Assembly (NCBI RefSeq): GCF_016743775.1
Contig: NZ_JAEQMY010000034.1
Coordinates: forward strand, 1 to 55,443
Length of the DNA: 55,443 bases
Reading direction: 5' to 3'
Origin: Microvirga aerilata
GTDB lineage: Bacteria > Pseudomonadota > Alphaproteobacteria > Rhizobiales > Beijerinckiaceae
Shown here: positions 36,289 through 46,374 of the stretch, piece by piece
Layout: each line of letters begins with the position of its first letter
Position numbering within the stretch: position 1 is the stretch's first letter
The notes under the pieces: generated by a model
Told to the model about the DNA's origin: nothing
The model's input: the letters and a program-made list of their open reading frames with translations, nothing else
Databases searched by the model: none
Program-made: the position numbers and the translations under genes

Positions 36289-36654
36289 ATGCGAATGACA
36301 ACCTGGCTTGGGGCAGCGGCGGCAGCCATCGCGTTTGCCTCGCAGGCCCAAGCACAAACAAACCGTTTCGACGGCAACTGGAGCGTGGAAGTGGTGACTG
36401 AGCAGGGCGCTTGCGACCGCGCTTACCGCTACCCGGTGATCGTCCAGAACGGCCAAGCCCGTTACGGCGGCCCGGAAAGCTTCAACGTGAACGGTCAGGT
36501 CCGGTCGAACGGCGCCGTCGCCGCCAGCATCTCGCGTGGCCAGGACCGTGCCAACGTGACGGGGCAGTTGTCCGGCAATACCGGCCGCGGCACCTGGACG
36601 ACTTCCGGCGGGCGGGTCTGCTCCGGCTACTGGAACGCCGAAAAGCGGGGCTGA
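36289..36654 (+). CDS. Small secreted hypothetical protein
   Basis: The 121-residue protein has a signal peptide (MRMTTWLGAAAAAIAFASQAQAQ) and a small all-beta domain (NRFDGNWSVEVVTEQGACDR...GTWTTSGGRVCSGYWNAEKRG) with two conserved cysteines that could form a disulfide. It resembles short periplasmic proteins common in Bradyrhizobium and Methylobacterium and has no known function. ATG 36289 was selected because GGAG lies 6 bp before it. It sits between mutA and mutB on the same strand. Confidence 0.8.
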   Translation: MRMTTWLGAAAAAIAFASQAQAQTNRFDGNWSVEVVTEQGACDRAYRYPVIVQNGQARYGGPESFNVNGQVRSNGAVAASISRGQDRANVTGQLSGNTGRGTWTTSGGRVCSGYWNAEKRG

Positions 36655-36754
36655 CGGCCCCTACGATGCTCCGATAGCCTCCCGCAAGCGGATGCCCTAG
36701 AATGAGGCTCAATTCGATCTGTACCATTCGGCAAGGGCGTCCGTTTCAAAGGCC

Positions 36755-38920
36755 ATGACCAGCATCCCGGATTTTTCGAGCGTTGCTTTTGCAGACGCTC
36801 CCCTGGCACCCTCCTCGCAGACAGCACCGGAGTCTTGGCTGACGCCGGAGGGCATTGCCGTCAAGGGATCCTACGGGCCTGAGGACCGCGCCGGCCTCGA
36901 CTTCCTCGACACTTATCCGGGCATCGCGCCGTTCCTGCGCGGCCCCTACCCCACCATGTACGTGAACCAGCCCTGGACCGTGCGCCAGTACGCGGGCTTC
37001 TCCACGGCCGAGGATTCCAACGCCTTCTACAGACGCAACCTCGCGGCAGGCCAGAAGGGCCTCTCGGTCGCCTTCGATCTCGCCACCCATCGCGGCTACG
37101 ATTCCGACCATCCCCGCGTTTCGGGCGATGTGGGCATGGCGGGCGTCGCCATCGACTCGATCTATGACATGCGCACCCTGTTCGCCGGCATCCCGCTCGA
37201 CCGGATGAGCGTGTCGATGACCATGAACGGCGCGGTGCTGCCAGTTCTCGCGCTCTACATCGTAGCCGCGGAGGAACAGGGCGTGCCGCCGCAAAAGCTG
37301 TCGGGCACGATCCAGAACGACATCCTCAAGGAATTCATGGTGCGCAACACCTACATCTACCCACCCAAGGGGTCGATGCGCATCATCTCGGACATCTTCG
37401 CCTACACCTCGGCCAACATGCCGAAGTTCAACTCCATCTCGATCTCCGGCTACCACATGCAGGAGGCGGGAGCGACCCAGGATCTGGAGCTCGCCTACAC
37501 GCTCGCCGATGGCGTCGAGTACATCCGCGCCGGCATCCAGGCGGGGCTCACCATCGACCAGTTCGCGCCGCGCCTCTCCTTCTTCTGGGCGGTGGGCATG
37601 AACTTCTTCATGGAGGTAGCCAAGATGCGGGCGGCCCGCCTCCTCTGGGCGAAGCTCGTGAAGGGCTTCAACCCGCAATCCGAAAAATCGCTCCCCTTGC
37701 GCACCCATAGCCAGACATCCGGCTGGTCGCTCACCGCGCAGGACGTGTTCAACAACGTCACACGCACCTGCATCGAGGCGATGGCGGCAACGCAAGGCCA
37801 CACTCAGTCGCTGCACACCAATGCGCTGGACGAAGCGCTGGCCCTGCCCACCGACTTTTCCGCCCGCATCGCCCGCAACACGCAGCTGTTCCTGCAGCAG
37901 GAGAGCGGCACCACGCGCATCATCGATCCGTGGGGTGGCTCCTACTATGTCGAGCGCCTCACCTATGAGCTGGCGCAGAAGGCTTGGGCTCACATCCAGG
38001 AGGTGGAGAGCTTAGGGGGCATGGCCAAGGCCATCGAGGCGGGCATCCCGAAACTGAAGATCGAGGAGGCGGCCGCCCGCACCCAGGCGCGCATCGATTC
38101 CGGCCACCAGAAGATCATTGGGGTGAACTGCTTCAAGTCATCCGAGGAAGCCTCCATCGACATCCTGAAGGTAGACAACGCCGCCGTGCGCGCAAGCCAG
38201 ATCGAGAAGCTCGGGCGCCTGAAAGCCGAGCGCAGCCAGGCCGATGTGGATGCGGCGCTGAACGCGCTCTCGCAGGTTGCTGCCTCTGGCGAAGGCAATC
38301 TTCTGGATCTGGCCGTCAAGGCCGCCCGCGCCAAGGCGACGGTGGGCGAGATCTCGGATGCGCTGGAAAAAGTCTGGGGCCGGCACCGGGCCGAGATCAA
38401 GTCGATCTCGGGCGTCTACAAGCGGGAGGTGGGCATGGCATCCCCAGCCGTGGAGCAGGTTCGCCAACTGGTGGAAGACTTCGAACATGACGACGGGCGC
38501 AGGCCGCGCATCCTGGTCGCCAAGATGGGTCAGGACGGGCACGACCGCGGCCAGAAGGTGATCGCCTCGGCCTTCGCCGATCTGGGTTTCGACGTGGATA
38601 TCGGCCCGCTCTTCGCAACCCCAGCGGAAGCGGCCCGACAGGCCATCGAGAACGACGTGCACATCATCGGCGTGTCGTCGCTGGCCGCCGGCCACCTGAC
38701 CCTGGTGCCGGAGCTGAGGAGCGAACTCGCCAAATACGGCCGCGAGGACATCATGATCGTGGTCGGCGGCGTGATCCCGCCGCAGGATTTCGACGCGCTC
38801 TATCAGGCAGGAGCCTCCGCGATCTTCCCGCCCGGCACCGTGATCGCCGATGCGGCCGTCAGCCTCCTCGGCGACCTCAACAAACGGCTCGGCTATGGGC
38901 CGAAGCAGGCGGCGGAGTAA
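36755..38920 (+). CDS. mutB: Methylmalonyl-CoA mutase, large (alpha) subunit
   Basis: The 721-residue catalytic subunit has the TIM barrel ([26 protein letters not shown]-equivalent [13 protein letters not shown]) and the C-terminal B12 domain with [15 protein letters not shown], in which His596 is the lower cobalt ligand. It isomerises (R)-methylmalonyl-CoA and succinyl-CoA with adenosylcobalamin. All key residues seem intact. MeaB, its protecting GTPase, is encoded about 3.9 kb downstream. Confidence 0.97.
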   Translation: MTSIPDFSSVAFADAPLAPSSQTAPESWLTPEGIAVKGSYGPEDRAGLDFLDTYPGIAPFLRGPYPTMYVNQPWTVRQYAGFSTAEDSNAFYRRNLAAGQKGLSVAFDLATHRGYDSDHPRVSGDVGMAGVAIDSIYDMRTLFAGIPLDRMSVSMTMNGAVLPVLALYIVAAEEQGVPPQKLSGTIQNDILKEFMVRNTYIYPPKGSMRIISDIFAYTSANMPKFNSISISGYHMQEAGATQDLELAYTLADGVEYIRAGIQAGLTIDQFAPRLSFFWAVGMNFFMEVAKMRAARLLWAKLVKGFNPQSEKSLPLRTHSQTSGWSLTAQDVFNNVTRTCIEAMAATQGHTQSLHTNALDEALALPTDFSARIARNTQLFLQQESGTTRIIDPWGGSYYVERLTYELAQKAWAHIQEVESLGGMAKAIEAGIPKLKIEEAAARTQARIDSGHQKIIGVNCFKSSEEASIDILKVDNAAVRASQIEKLGRLKAERSQADVDAALNALSQVAASGEGNLLDLAVKAARAKATVGEISDALEKVWGRHRAEIKSISGVYKREVGMASPAVEQVRQLVEDFEHDDGRRPRILVAKMGQDGHDRGQKVIASAFADLGFDVDIGPLFATPAEAARQAIENDVHIIGVSSLAAGHLTLVPELRSELAKYGREDIMIVVGGVIPPQDFDALYQAGASAIFPPGTVIADAAVSLLGDLNKRLGYGPKQAAE

Positions 38921-39066
38921 GAGCCGTTCCGGGCAAATTGTCGCTATACCCATATGGCAACGGTTGATAGACCAATTCTGAATTACACCTCATTATGCCC
39001 AAGCTAACTGCAAGGAATCCTCGTCTTGCAGTTCCCTGAGGGTGTTGCACATAGTGGGGGGCTTCT

Positions 39067-40233
39067 ATGTCTATCGATCTCGAAGGGTATTCGCTCAGCT
39101 TTTCCGACGAATTCACCGGCAGCTATCTCAATACATCCGTTTGGGGCACGAAATACTGGTGGGGCGGACGCACGCTCGCCAGCAACGGCGAATTGCAATA
39201 CTTCGCCGACCGCTCCACCCAGGTCATTCAGCAAAATCCTGACGTGGATCCGTTCAGCATCTCATCCGATCCAAAACAGGCTGGCGACGGCATCCTGACC
39301 ATCACGGCCAGCCCTTCCCCAGATACCCGCCTGACCGATGGCCTGCCTTACGTCTCGGGCCTCATCAACACTTACGGCACCTTCTCCCAGACCTACGGCT
39401 ACTTCGAGATCTCGGCGCAGGTACCGTCGGGCCAGGGGCTGTGGCCCGCCTTCTGGCTGCTGCCGCAAAGCGGCAACTGGCCGCCGGAGATCGATGTGCT
39501 GGAACTGCTCGGTCATGCCCCGTCGACCTACTATGTCGGATCGCACTGGAAGGACGCAGCCGGCAAGCACACCTTCGACACGCAGGATGTCGCGACAGGG
39601 ATCGATCTCTCGCAGGGCTTCCACAGCTACGGCACGCTTTGGACCGCGGACGCGATCACCTTCTATCTCGACGGCACCGAGGTCTACTCCATGCGGACGC
39701 CGCCTGGGATGAACGAGCCGATGTATCTGCTCGCCGGTCTTGCGGTCGGCGGCAACTGGCCGGGCGCTCCCGACGAGACAACCCAGTTTCCGGCAGAATT
39801 CCAGATCGACTACATCCGCGCTTATGCGCGCAGCATCAAGCCGACGATTTCGGGCAACGAGGATCCCAACTCGCTGGTCGGCGACAAGGTATCGACCGCC
39901 CTCAACGACATCATCTTCGCCTATGGCGGACGTGACACCCTCGAAGGACTGAAGGGCAACGACACCTTGTCCGGCGGCAAGGACGCGGACATCTTCGTCT
40001 ATCAGGCGACCTCAACCGGGAACGACGTCATTCTCGACTTCGATGCCGCCGGCGGCGACGTGGTGCGCATCACGAAGGCCATCGCCGGCCAGAAGAACTT
40101 TTCCGGCCTTTACCGGATGATCAAGGACAATGCCGAGGGCGAGGCGGTTCTCAAGCTCGCCGATGGCGGCTCCATCACCTTCGATGGCGTCAGGAAGGCC
40201 CAGCTCAGTTTCGACGACTTCTTCATCGCGTGA
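39067..40233 (+). CDS. GH16 family glycoside hydrolase with RTX-like C-terminal repeat
   Basis: The 388-residue protein has an N-terminal GH16 domain (about 1-260) with the catalytic motif EIDVLE (nucleophile Glu141, Asp143, acid/base Glu146) and LWPAFWLLPQ. It would cleave beta-1,3 or beta-1,4 glucan-type polysaccharides; exact specificity is open. The C-terminal part (about 285-388) has calcium-binding RTX-like repeats (GGRDTLEGLKGNDTLSGGKDAD in two steps). There is no N-terminal signal peptide, so type I secretion is likely; no type I exporter is adjacent. Confidence 0.9.
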   Translation: MSIDLEGYSLSFSDEFTGSYLNTSVWGTKYWWGGRTLASNGELQYFADRSTQVIQQNPDVDPFSISSDPKQAGDGILTITASPSPDTRLTDGLPYVSGLINTYGTFSQTYGYFEISAQVPSGQGLWPAFWLLPQSGNWPPEIDVLELLGHAPSTYYVGSHWKDAAGKHTFDTQDVATGIDLSQGFHSYGTLWTADAITFYLDGTEVYSMRTPPGMNEPMYLLAGLAVGGNWPGAPDETTQFPAEFQIDYIRAYARSIKPTISGNEDPNSLVGDKVSTALNDIIFAYGGRDTLEGLKGNDTLSGGKDADIFVYQATSTGNDVILDFDAAGGDVVRITKAIAGQKNFSGLYRMIKDNAEGEAVLKLADGGSITFDGVRKAQLSFDDFFIA

Positions 40234-40255
40234 GGATGAGCCCTCGGGCGGTCGC

Positions 40256-41227
40256 TCAGGACCGCTCGATCGCCCGCTTCACCACCTGCTGCACTTCCGG
40301 GTTCGACAGGAACAGGTCGTGATTGATGATGCCGCCGCCGAACTCGGAGGCGTCGGCCACCCGCACGCCCAAGGCCTCGAGCCGGTCGCGATCCGCCGCT
40401 CCCGCCCGCACGATGCCGCCGGCCAGACGGCTCGACACCGCGAGCGCCCGGTCGTTGGTGGAGCTGATCACGGTGATCTTCTTCGCATCCGGCCCCAGCT
40501 TCTCCAGCCCGCGGGCGAAAAGGTCGATGTCGATGTCGGGGGCTGCCATCACCACCGCGCCGATGCGCTCCATGGCGTTCTCGCCGCCCGAGGCCCGCAG
40601 CATGCGCAAGGTCTCGAGCGTCAGCAGCGTGCCCATGCTGTGCGCCACGATATGGATGCGCCCGCCGCTCGGGGTCTTGGCGATGGCGGCGAGAAGATCC
40701 TCCAGCGCATCGCGAGACCACATGGCGCTCTCGCGGTCGGCCACGTAGCTGAAGGTGGAAGCCGCCGACGGCCAGGTGAACAGGCCCGTGACGCCGGCGA
40801 ACTTGATGCCCTCGGACAGATCGATGGTGGAGGTCGCGGCCGTCTCGAAGCTCTCCTTGTAGCCGTGGATATAGAGCAGGAGGTTGTGCCCGAAGGCGGC
40901 TTGGGCAAAAGCCTGCGCCGCATTGCTTTTGTCCACCGCATCGACCTTTGCGATGCTCCAGCTGCCGCGTCCCATGAGAGAACTCGACGGCGGGGTCAGG
41001 CGCGCTTCGGCGAAGATCAGGTCGGCGGAGCGCTCGCTGCTGAACCAGGGTTTGGCTGGCGGATCGCCCACCGGAAGCCGGGTGGTGGCCACCAGCAGCT
41101 TCGGATCCCGCGACAGGCCCGCCTGCGGCGACGTTGGGCTCGTGAGGACGGAGTCGTCCCCAAGGCATCCTGAAAGGGCAAGGCCTGCAAGGCAGGCGAG
41201 GGCAAGGCGGGGAATGGGAGAAGGCAT
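40256..41227 (-). CDS. Alpha/beta hydrolase (DUF900 type), predicted lipoprotein
   Basis: The 323-residue protein has a lipoprotein signal (LACLAGLALSGC) and an alpha/beta hydrolase domain: LLLYIHGYKESFETAA (oxyanion strand), nucleophile Ser in IVAHSMGTLLTLE, and a final His in GGIINHDLFLS. This matches the DUF900 esterase-like family. The substrate is unknown. It is convergent with the GH16 gene (22 bp between). ATG 41227 begins the signal peptide; no clear ribosome-binding site is visible. Confidence 0.88.
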   Translation of the reverse strand: MPSPIPRLALACLAGLALSGCLGDDSVLTSPTSPQAGLSRDPKLLVATTRLPVGDPPAKPWFSSERSADLIFAEARLTPPSSSLMGRGSWSIAKVDAVDKSNAAQAFAQAAFGHNLLLYIHGYKESFETAATSTIDLSEGIKFAGVTGLFTWPSAASTFSYVADRESAMWSRDALEDLLAAIAKTPSGGRIHIVAHSMGTLLTLETLRMLRASGGENAMERIGAVVMAAPDIDIDLFARGLEKLGPDAKKITVISSTNDRALAVSSRLAGGIVRAGAADRDRLEALGVRVADASEFGGGIINHDLFLSNPEVQQVVKRAIERS

Positions 41228-41404
41228 GAGGCCGTGAGCTGCGAGGAAAGGATCGGGCAATGCTGTTTTGTCCTGGATCGTGGCATGCGCAAGGCAGAGG
41301 CCCGCCAAAGCCGCGCTCGTTGCGGAAATAGGGTAACCCAATGGTGAACGAGGACGGCTGCGCCTCACCTTGAAGCCGTCCGGCGGCGTACGTACCTTGC
41401 CAGG

Positions 41405-42163
41405 ATGCTCCTTGTCCTCTCCCGCACTCTCCTTGTGATCGTTGGCCTTTTCCTTATCCCCCTGGGGGCTCATGCACTCTGGTGGGCCCTGCGCGAGGAT
41501 GTCGCGCCGAGCTGGCGCGCCGCCGACTGGTCGAGCGCGAAGCTCCTGCCCGCCGCGTCGGAAGCCCCTCAGGCCATGGTGGCGGTCTATGCGGCACGCG
41601 TCGGCCGCTGGCGCGGGATCTTCGCCCATCACACCTGGGTGGTGGTGAAGGAAGCCGGGGGCCGCCAATACACCCGCTATGACAAGGTCGGCTGGGGGAG
41701 CCCGGTCCGTACCAACGGCTGGGTGCCGGACGGGCGCTGGTTCGGCAATGCGCCGCATCCTGTCGTGGTCATCGAAGGAGCGCAGGCCGAACGGCTGATC
41801 CCGCAGGTCCGACAGGCGGTGGCGAGCTACCCTTACTCCACCTTCGGCGCCTACAACGCCTGGCCGGGTCCCAACTCCAATACTTTCGTGGCCCATGTGA
41901 TGCGCTCCGTGCCGGAACTCGGCGCGGCCCTTCCGCCGACGGCGCTCGGCAAGGATTGGCAGCCCTGGCGGGACATCGTCGGCCTGACCCCGAGCCGGAC
42001 GGGGATCCAGCTCTCTCTGGGCGGTTATGCGGGCATCGCGCTGGGTTGGGTCGAAGGGCTCGAAATCGATTTCATGGGCCTCGTCGCGGGCATCGACGTG
42101 CGCCGCCCGGCCATCAAGATCCCTGCTTGGGGACGAATCGGCATGGACCCGATCACCTGGTGA
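41405..42163 (+). CDS. DUF3750 domain membrane protein
   Basis: The 252-residue protein has an N-terminal membrane segment (LLVLSRTLLVIVGLFLIPLGAHALWW) and then a DUF3750 domain with the segments GIFAHHTWVVVKE and YPYSTFGAYNAWPGPNSNTFVAH, which resemble NlpC/P60-like fold elements. DUF3750 function is not established. It is divergent from the hydrolase gene, with 177 bp between that must hold both promoters. Confidence 0.88.
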   Translation: MLLVLSRTLLVIVGLFLIPLGAHALWWALREDVAPSWRAADWSSAKLLPAASEAPQAMVAVYAARVGRWRGIFAHHTWVVVKEAGGRQYTRYDKVGWGSPVRTNGWVPDGRWFGNAPHPVVVIEGAQAERLIPQVRQAVASYPYSTFGAYNAWPGPNSNTFVAHVMRSVPELGAALPPTALGKDWQPWRDIVGLTPSRTGIQLSLGGYAGIALGWVEGLEIDFMGLVAGIDVRRPAIKIPAWGRIGMDPITW

Positions 42164-42286
42164 AGGCGCCGCCCCGACACCCTCAGTGAGCGCATCGGGC
42201 TCTTGCGGGCGATTGTCCCTGCCGCGCACGAGACCTATGCTCGACCAACCGAGGCTCATGAGGCGCAGCCCCGGAGGGGAGCCGAC

Positions 42287-42718
42287 ATGCTCACAGGTCA
42301 GCTTGCACTGCTTGTCGCCGCCGTGTTCTCCGGCGCAGCCCTCTACATCAATGTTGCCGAGCAGCCTGCGCGCCTGGAGTTGGACGACCGATCCCTGCTG
42401 ACCGAGTGGAAACCGGCCTACAAGCACGGCCTGGCCATGCAGGCCCCTCTGGCGATTGTGGGATTCCTGCTCGGCCTTGCGGCGTGGTGGCAGTCCGATC
42501 ACGCGGGCTGGGTTCTCGGGGCATTGCTCATGGTCGCAAACTGGCCGGTGACCTTCTTCGCTATCATGCCCACGAACAACAGGCTCATGGCGATCGATCC
42601 TGCATCGGCAGGCCCCGAGAGCCGAGCCATGATCGAGCGGTGGGGCCTGCTTCACGCAGCTCGCACCGCGCTTGGCTTTGCGGCCTCTCTCGCATTCCTC
42701 TGGGCATCCCTGTCCTGA
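42287..42718 (+). CDS. DUF1772 domain membrane protein
   Basis: The 143-residue protein has four predicted membrane segments (about 4-22, 50-70, 77-97 and 120-141) and the signature NWPVTFFAIMPTNNRLM typical of DUF1772. Function is unknown; some members are linked with anthrone oxygenation. ATG 42287 starts the first segment; a GGAGG box (42273 region) precedes it. Same strand as DUF3750 and meaB, but separated from meaB by a palindromic repeat. Confidence 0.87.
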   Translation: MLTGQLALLVAAVFSGAALYINVAEQPARLELDDRSLLTEWKPAYKHGLAMQAPLAIVGFLLGLAAWWQSDHAGWVLGALLMVANWPVTFFAIMPTNNRLMAIDPASAGPESRAMIERWGLLHAARTALGFAASLAFLWASLS

Positions 42719-42749
42719 ACAGACGCCCGAACGCCTTCAACCTGGTGAC

Positions 42750-42790
42750 AGGGTCCAAAAACCGGGTCCACATTTTTGCACGATGCGATA
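42750..42790. repeat. Palindromic repeat, related to 46612-46655
   Basis: The segment AAAACCGGGTCCAC followed by ACGATGC is shared with the reverse complement of the element at 46612-46655, with the 14-base core identical. This copy is degenerate and lies in the leader of meaB. Confidence 0.65.
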
Positions 42791-42800
42791 AAGCTCTCTG

Positions 42801-43787
42801 ATGACCGGAGGCCCGCAGAAAAAGATCGACATTTCGGCCGAAGCCGTCGCGCGGGGCGACCGCGCTGCGCTGGCGCGCGCCATCACCCTGATGGAATCGC
42901 GCCGTCCCGACCACCGGGAGGCGGCGCGGTCGCTGCTGCAGGAGCTGATGCCCCGCACCGGCCATGCCGTGCGCATCGGCATCACCGGCGTTCCGGGGGT
43001 GGGCAAGTCCACCGCCATCGACACGCTGGGCTCCCTTCTGACGGAGAAGGGCCACAGGGTGGCGGTGCTCGCGGTCGACCCCAGCTCTACCCGCACCGGC
43101 GGCGCGATCCTGGGCGACAAGACCCGCATGGCGAAGCTGGCGGCGGACCAGAACGCCTTTATCCGCCCCTCTCCCTCCTCGGGCACGCTGGGCGGAGTTG
43201 CGGCCAAGACGCGGGAAACCATGCTGCTCTGCGAGGCCGCAGGCTTCGACGTGATCCTGGTGGAGACGGTCGGCGTCGGCCAATCGGAGACGGCGGTGGC
43301 GGACCTCACCGACTTCTTTCTCGTCCTGATGCTGCCGGGCGCAGGCGACGAGTTGCAGGGGATCAAGAAGGGCATCCTGGAACTTGCCGATATGATCGCC
43401 GTGAACAAGGCGGACGATGCGGGATCAAAGGCGAAGGCCGCGGCTGCCGAGTACAAGGCGGCCCTTCATATCCTGACCCCGGCTTCCGCTACCTGGACTC
43501 CGCCTGTGGTGACGATCTCAGGTTTGACCGGCCAAGGGCTCGACGAGCTGTGGGGCAAGGTCCTGGACCACCGCAAGCGCCTGGAAGCCACCGGCGAACT
43601 GGCCATGAAGCGGCGGGCGCAGGACTCCAAATGGATGTGGGCTTTGGTTCACGAGCGCCTGCATGAGCGGCTCCACCACGATCCCGCCCTGCGCCAGCGC
43701 ATCCCTGCCATCGAGAGGGCCATCGCGGACGGCACCCTGTCGCCCAATGCGGGAGCAAGCGAGATCGTGCGGCTGCTCGGGATCTAG
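42801..43787 (+). CDS. meaB: Methylmalonyl-CoA mutase-associated GTPase MeaB
   Basis: The 328-residue G3E-family GTPase has Walker [10 protein letters not shown], the switch/Walker B region [14 protein letters not shown] for guanine specificity, and [12 protein letters not shown]. MeaB gates cobalamin loading and protects the mutase from inactivation. It belongs functionally with mutA and mutB on the same strand upstream, though four unrelated genes lie between. The start at ATG 42801 gives the family's usual short N-terminal helix. Confidence 0.96.
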   Translation: MTGGPQKKIDISAEAVARGDRAALARAITLMESRRPDHREAARSLLQELMPRTGHAVRIGITGVPGVGKSTAIDTLGSLLTEKGHRVAVLAVDPSSTRTGGAILGDKTRMAKLAADQNAFIRPSPSSGTLGGVAAKTRETMLLCEAAGFDVILVETVGVGQSETAVADLTDFFLVLMLPGAGDELQGIKKGILELADMIAVNKADDAGSKAKAAAAEYKAALHILTPASATWTPPVVTISGLTGQGLDELWGKVLDHRKRLEATGELAMKRRAQDSKWMWALVHERLHERLHHDPALRQRIPAIERAIADGTLSPNAGASEIVRLLGI

Positions 43788-43823
43788 GCGCCTCTTACGT
43801 GGCCGCATGCGTCGGCTTGAAGC

Positions 43824-44831
43824 TTACGCCTGCAGCTCAGGGCTGACCCGGATCTGCCCCAACTCGATCCCATTCCAGTTCTTGAGAACGGGCTGCGCCA
43901 GCGCCCCGACGGTTTTGCGCTCGTCTTCGCTCAAGGTGAGGAAGCGCAGGGCAAGCGCCGCCATCATGGCCTCGGCTGCGCGCGCATTGCCGTCCTCGGC
44001 CTTCAGGGCGATGCCGTAGCCGAGTTCCGGGAAAGCCCCGCAATAAACGCCCTCGGCTCCCACCTTCACGAAGGCGCGCTCCCCAAGGCATTCCATGAGC
44101 TTCGTGTCGAACCGGCCCGTGCCGGCAACCATGAAGGGATGGCGCGCAACGGCCTTGCGGATCCGCGCGGCGGCGGCCCTGCCCTCACCCGGCAGGCCAA
44201 TGCCGGTGCCGAAGCGGGCGAAGCCGAAGGCGAGGGAGGGGAGCGGGATCGCATAGGTTGGGATCGAGCAGCCGTCGATGCCGCTCTTCTCCACCGTGTG
44301 ACAGGCGCCCGTGATATCCTCCAGGGCTTCGCGCACGCTTCTCTGGACAGGATGATCCGCCGACACGTAGCCCTTCGGGCTCTCGTTCAGCCCGCAGGCC
44401 AAGCAGATGAAACCTGCATGCTTGCCCGAGCAGTTGTTGTGCAAGGCGGTGGGACTGCCGCCCTTGGCCGCCAGGGCCCGGTTGGCGGCCTCGCCCATGG
44501 GCCAGTGCACCCCGCATTCGAGGCAGCCGGCGTCCTGCCCGGCCTTGACGAGCATGGATTGCGCAGCAGCCACATGCTCCGGCTCTCCCGAGTGCGACGC
44601 GCAGGCCAGGGCGATCTCCTCGTCGGAGAGGCCGTACTTGTCGGCAATCCCGCTCTCGACCAGGGGCATGGCCTGGAGCGCCTTGACGGCCGAGCGCGGA
44701 AAAACGCGCCGGTCCACATCCCCGATCGACAGGACCGTGGCGCCCTCGGCGTCCACCACCGAGACGCTGCCCCGATGGCGCGACTCGACCAGGTTTCCGC
44801 GTGTGACTTCGACAAGAAATGGATTGTCCAT
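43824..44831 (-). CDS. L-asparaginase, Rhizobium etli AnsA (asparaginase II) type
   Basis: The 335-residue protein belongs to the asparaginase II family (PF06089). It carries FPRSAVKALQAMPLVESG, NNCSGKHAGFICLA (the Cys-Ser-Gly-Lys site) and GIDGCSIPTYAIPL (second Cys of the zinc site described for the R. etli enzyme). It converts asparagine to aspartate and ammonia in the cytoplasm. ATG 44831 is directly before MDNPFLVEV; the longer start adds a basic extension not expected for the family. Confidence 0.92.
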   Translation of the reverse strand: MDNPFLVEVTRGNLVESRHRGSVSVVDAEGATVLSIGDVDRRVFPRSAVKALQAMPLVESGIADKYGLSDEEIALACASHSGEPEHVAAAQSMLVKAGQDAGCLECGVHWPMGEAANRALAAKGGSPTALHNNCSGKHAGFICLACGLNESPKGYVSADHPVQRSVREALEDITGACHTVEKSGIDGCSIPTYAIPLPSLAFGFARFGTGIGLPGEGRAAAARIRKAVARHPFMVAGTGRFDTKLMECLGERAFVKVGAEGVYCGAFPELGYGIALKAEDGNARAAEAMMAALALRFLTLSEDERKTVGALAQPVLKNWNGIELGQIRVSPELQA

Positions 44832-44999
44832 CAATGCCCCGTTAGAAAAGCGGCGGTGTTGTGGAGGCACTGGCCCAAGAAGTCAAAGGGGACGTTGTTG
44901 CAAAACGGCCAAAACGTAACCCTTATATCCCTCTAAGCCGGGTTGCAGTGGGGCCGCAGGCACCCTAAACCCAAGGTTCGAACAAACAGGGAGCTCCTG

Positions 45000-46304
45000 A
45001 TGCGTGTCGCGATGATCGGAGCGGGCTATGTGGGCCTGGTCTCCGGCGCCTGCTTTGCCGATTTCGGCCACGACGTCTGCTGCGTCGACAAGGATCCGGC
45101 CAAGATCGAAGCTCTCAACCGAGGGGAAATCCCGATCTTCGAGCCCGGCCTGGCCGAACTCGTTGCAAAGAACGTGCGCGAGGGCCGCCTGACCTTCACC
45201 ACCCACCTGCCGGAAGCGGTCAAGAGCGCCGAGGCGGTGTTCATCGCGGTGGGCACCCCATCCCGGCGCGGCGACGGGCATGCGGACCTGTCCTATGTCT
45301 ATCAGGCCGCCCGCGACATTGCCGCCGCCATGGACGGCTACACGGTGGTCGTCACCAAATCGACGGTGCCGGTGGGCACCGGCGACGAGGTGGAGCGGAT
45401 CATCCGCGAGACCCGCCCCGATGCGGATTTCGCCGTGGTGTCGAACCCCGAATTCCTGCGCGAGGGCGCCGCCATCGCCGACTTCAAGCGCCCGGACCGG
45501 ATCGTGATCGGCACCGAGGATCAGCGCGGCCTGAGCGTCATGAACGACCTCTACCGCCCGCTCTATCTCAACCAGTCGCCGCTGCTGGCCATGTCCCGGC
45601 GCACGGCGGAGCTGACCAAGTATGCGGCGAACGCCTTTCTCGCCACCAAGATCACCTTCATCAACGAGATCGCCGACCTGTGCGAGCAGGTGGGCGCCAA
45701 CGTGCAGGACGTGGCTCGCGGCATCGGGCTCGACAACCGCATCGGCTCGAAGTTCCTGCATGCGGGCCCCGGCTATGGCGGCTCGTGCTTTCCCAAGGAT
45801 ACGCTGGCGCTGATCAAGACCGCCCAGGATTACGAGGCGCCGATCCGCATCGTGGAAACGGTGGCGGCAGTGAACAGCCAGCGCAAGCGCGCCATGGGCC
45901 GCAAGGTGATCGCAGCCTGCGGCGGCTCCGTGCGCGGCAAGACCATCGCGGTGCTCGGCCTGACCTTCAAGCCCAACACCGACGACATGCGCGATGCGCC
46001 GTCCATCGACGTGATCACCGCCCTGCAGGACGCCGGCGCCCGGGTGAGGGCCTACGATCCGGAGGGCATGGACGCCGCCATGGCCATCATCACGGATGTC
46101 CATTATGCCAGGGACGCCTATGACTGCGCCCGCGATGCGGACGCCCTGGTGCTGGTCACCGAATGGGATACGTTCCGCGCCCTCGACCTCGTGCGCCTGA
46201 AGGCCGCCATGGCCTCGCCGGTGGTAGTGGACCTGCGCAACGTCTACCGGCCCGACGAGATGCGCCGCCATGGCTACACCTATGTGAGCGTCGGTCGCAC
46301 CTGA
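45000..46304 (+). CDS. ugd: UDP-glucose 6-dehydrogenase
   Basis: The 434-residue enzyme has the N-terminal NAD-binding GAGYVGLVSG, the catalytic cysteine in GYGGSCFPKDT and the C-terminal UDP-binding domain (LGLTFKPNTDDMRDAPS). It oxidises UDP-glucose to UDP-glucuronate for exopolysaccharide or lipopolysaccharide sugars. GGGAGCTCCTG precedes the ATG. It is monocistronic, closed by a strong hairpin. The glycosyltransferase block about 7 kb away could use its product. Confidence 0.97.
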   Translation: MRVAMIGAGYVGLVSGACFADFGHDVCCVDKDPAKIEALNRGEIPIFEPGLAELVAKNVREGRLTFTTHLPEAVKSAEAVFIAVGTPSRRGDGHADLSYVYQAARDIAAAMDGYTVVVTKSTVPVGTGDEVERIIRETRPDADFAVVSNPEFLREGAAIADFKRPDRIVIGTEDQRGLSVMNDLYRPLYLNQSPLLAMSRRTAELTKYAANAFLATKITFINEIADLCEQVGANVQDVARGIGLDNRIGSKFLHAGPGYGGSCFPKDTLALIKTAQDYEAPIRIVETVAAVNSQRKRAMGRKVIAACGGSVRGKTIAVLGLTFKPNTDDMRDAPSIDVITALQDAGARVRAYDPEGMDAAMAIITDVHYARDAYDCARDADALVLVTEWDTFRALDLVRLKAAMASPVVVDLRNVYRPDEMRRHGYTYVSVGRT

Positions 46305-46309
46305 ACCTC

Positions 46310-46350
46310 CCGAGGGAGATCAGGGATTAGGCCGATCTCCCTCGGCACTT
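46310..46350 (+). terminator. Terminator hairpin after ugd
   Basis: CCGAGGGAGATC (46310-46321) and GATCTCCCTCGG (46334-46345) make a perfect 12-bp stem with a 12-base loop, 5 bp after the ugd stop, followed by CACTTTG. Confidence 0.8.
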
Positions 46351-46374
46351 TGAAACGGCTTACTGGAGTGCCCC

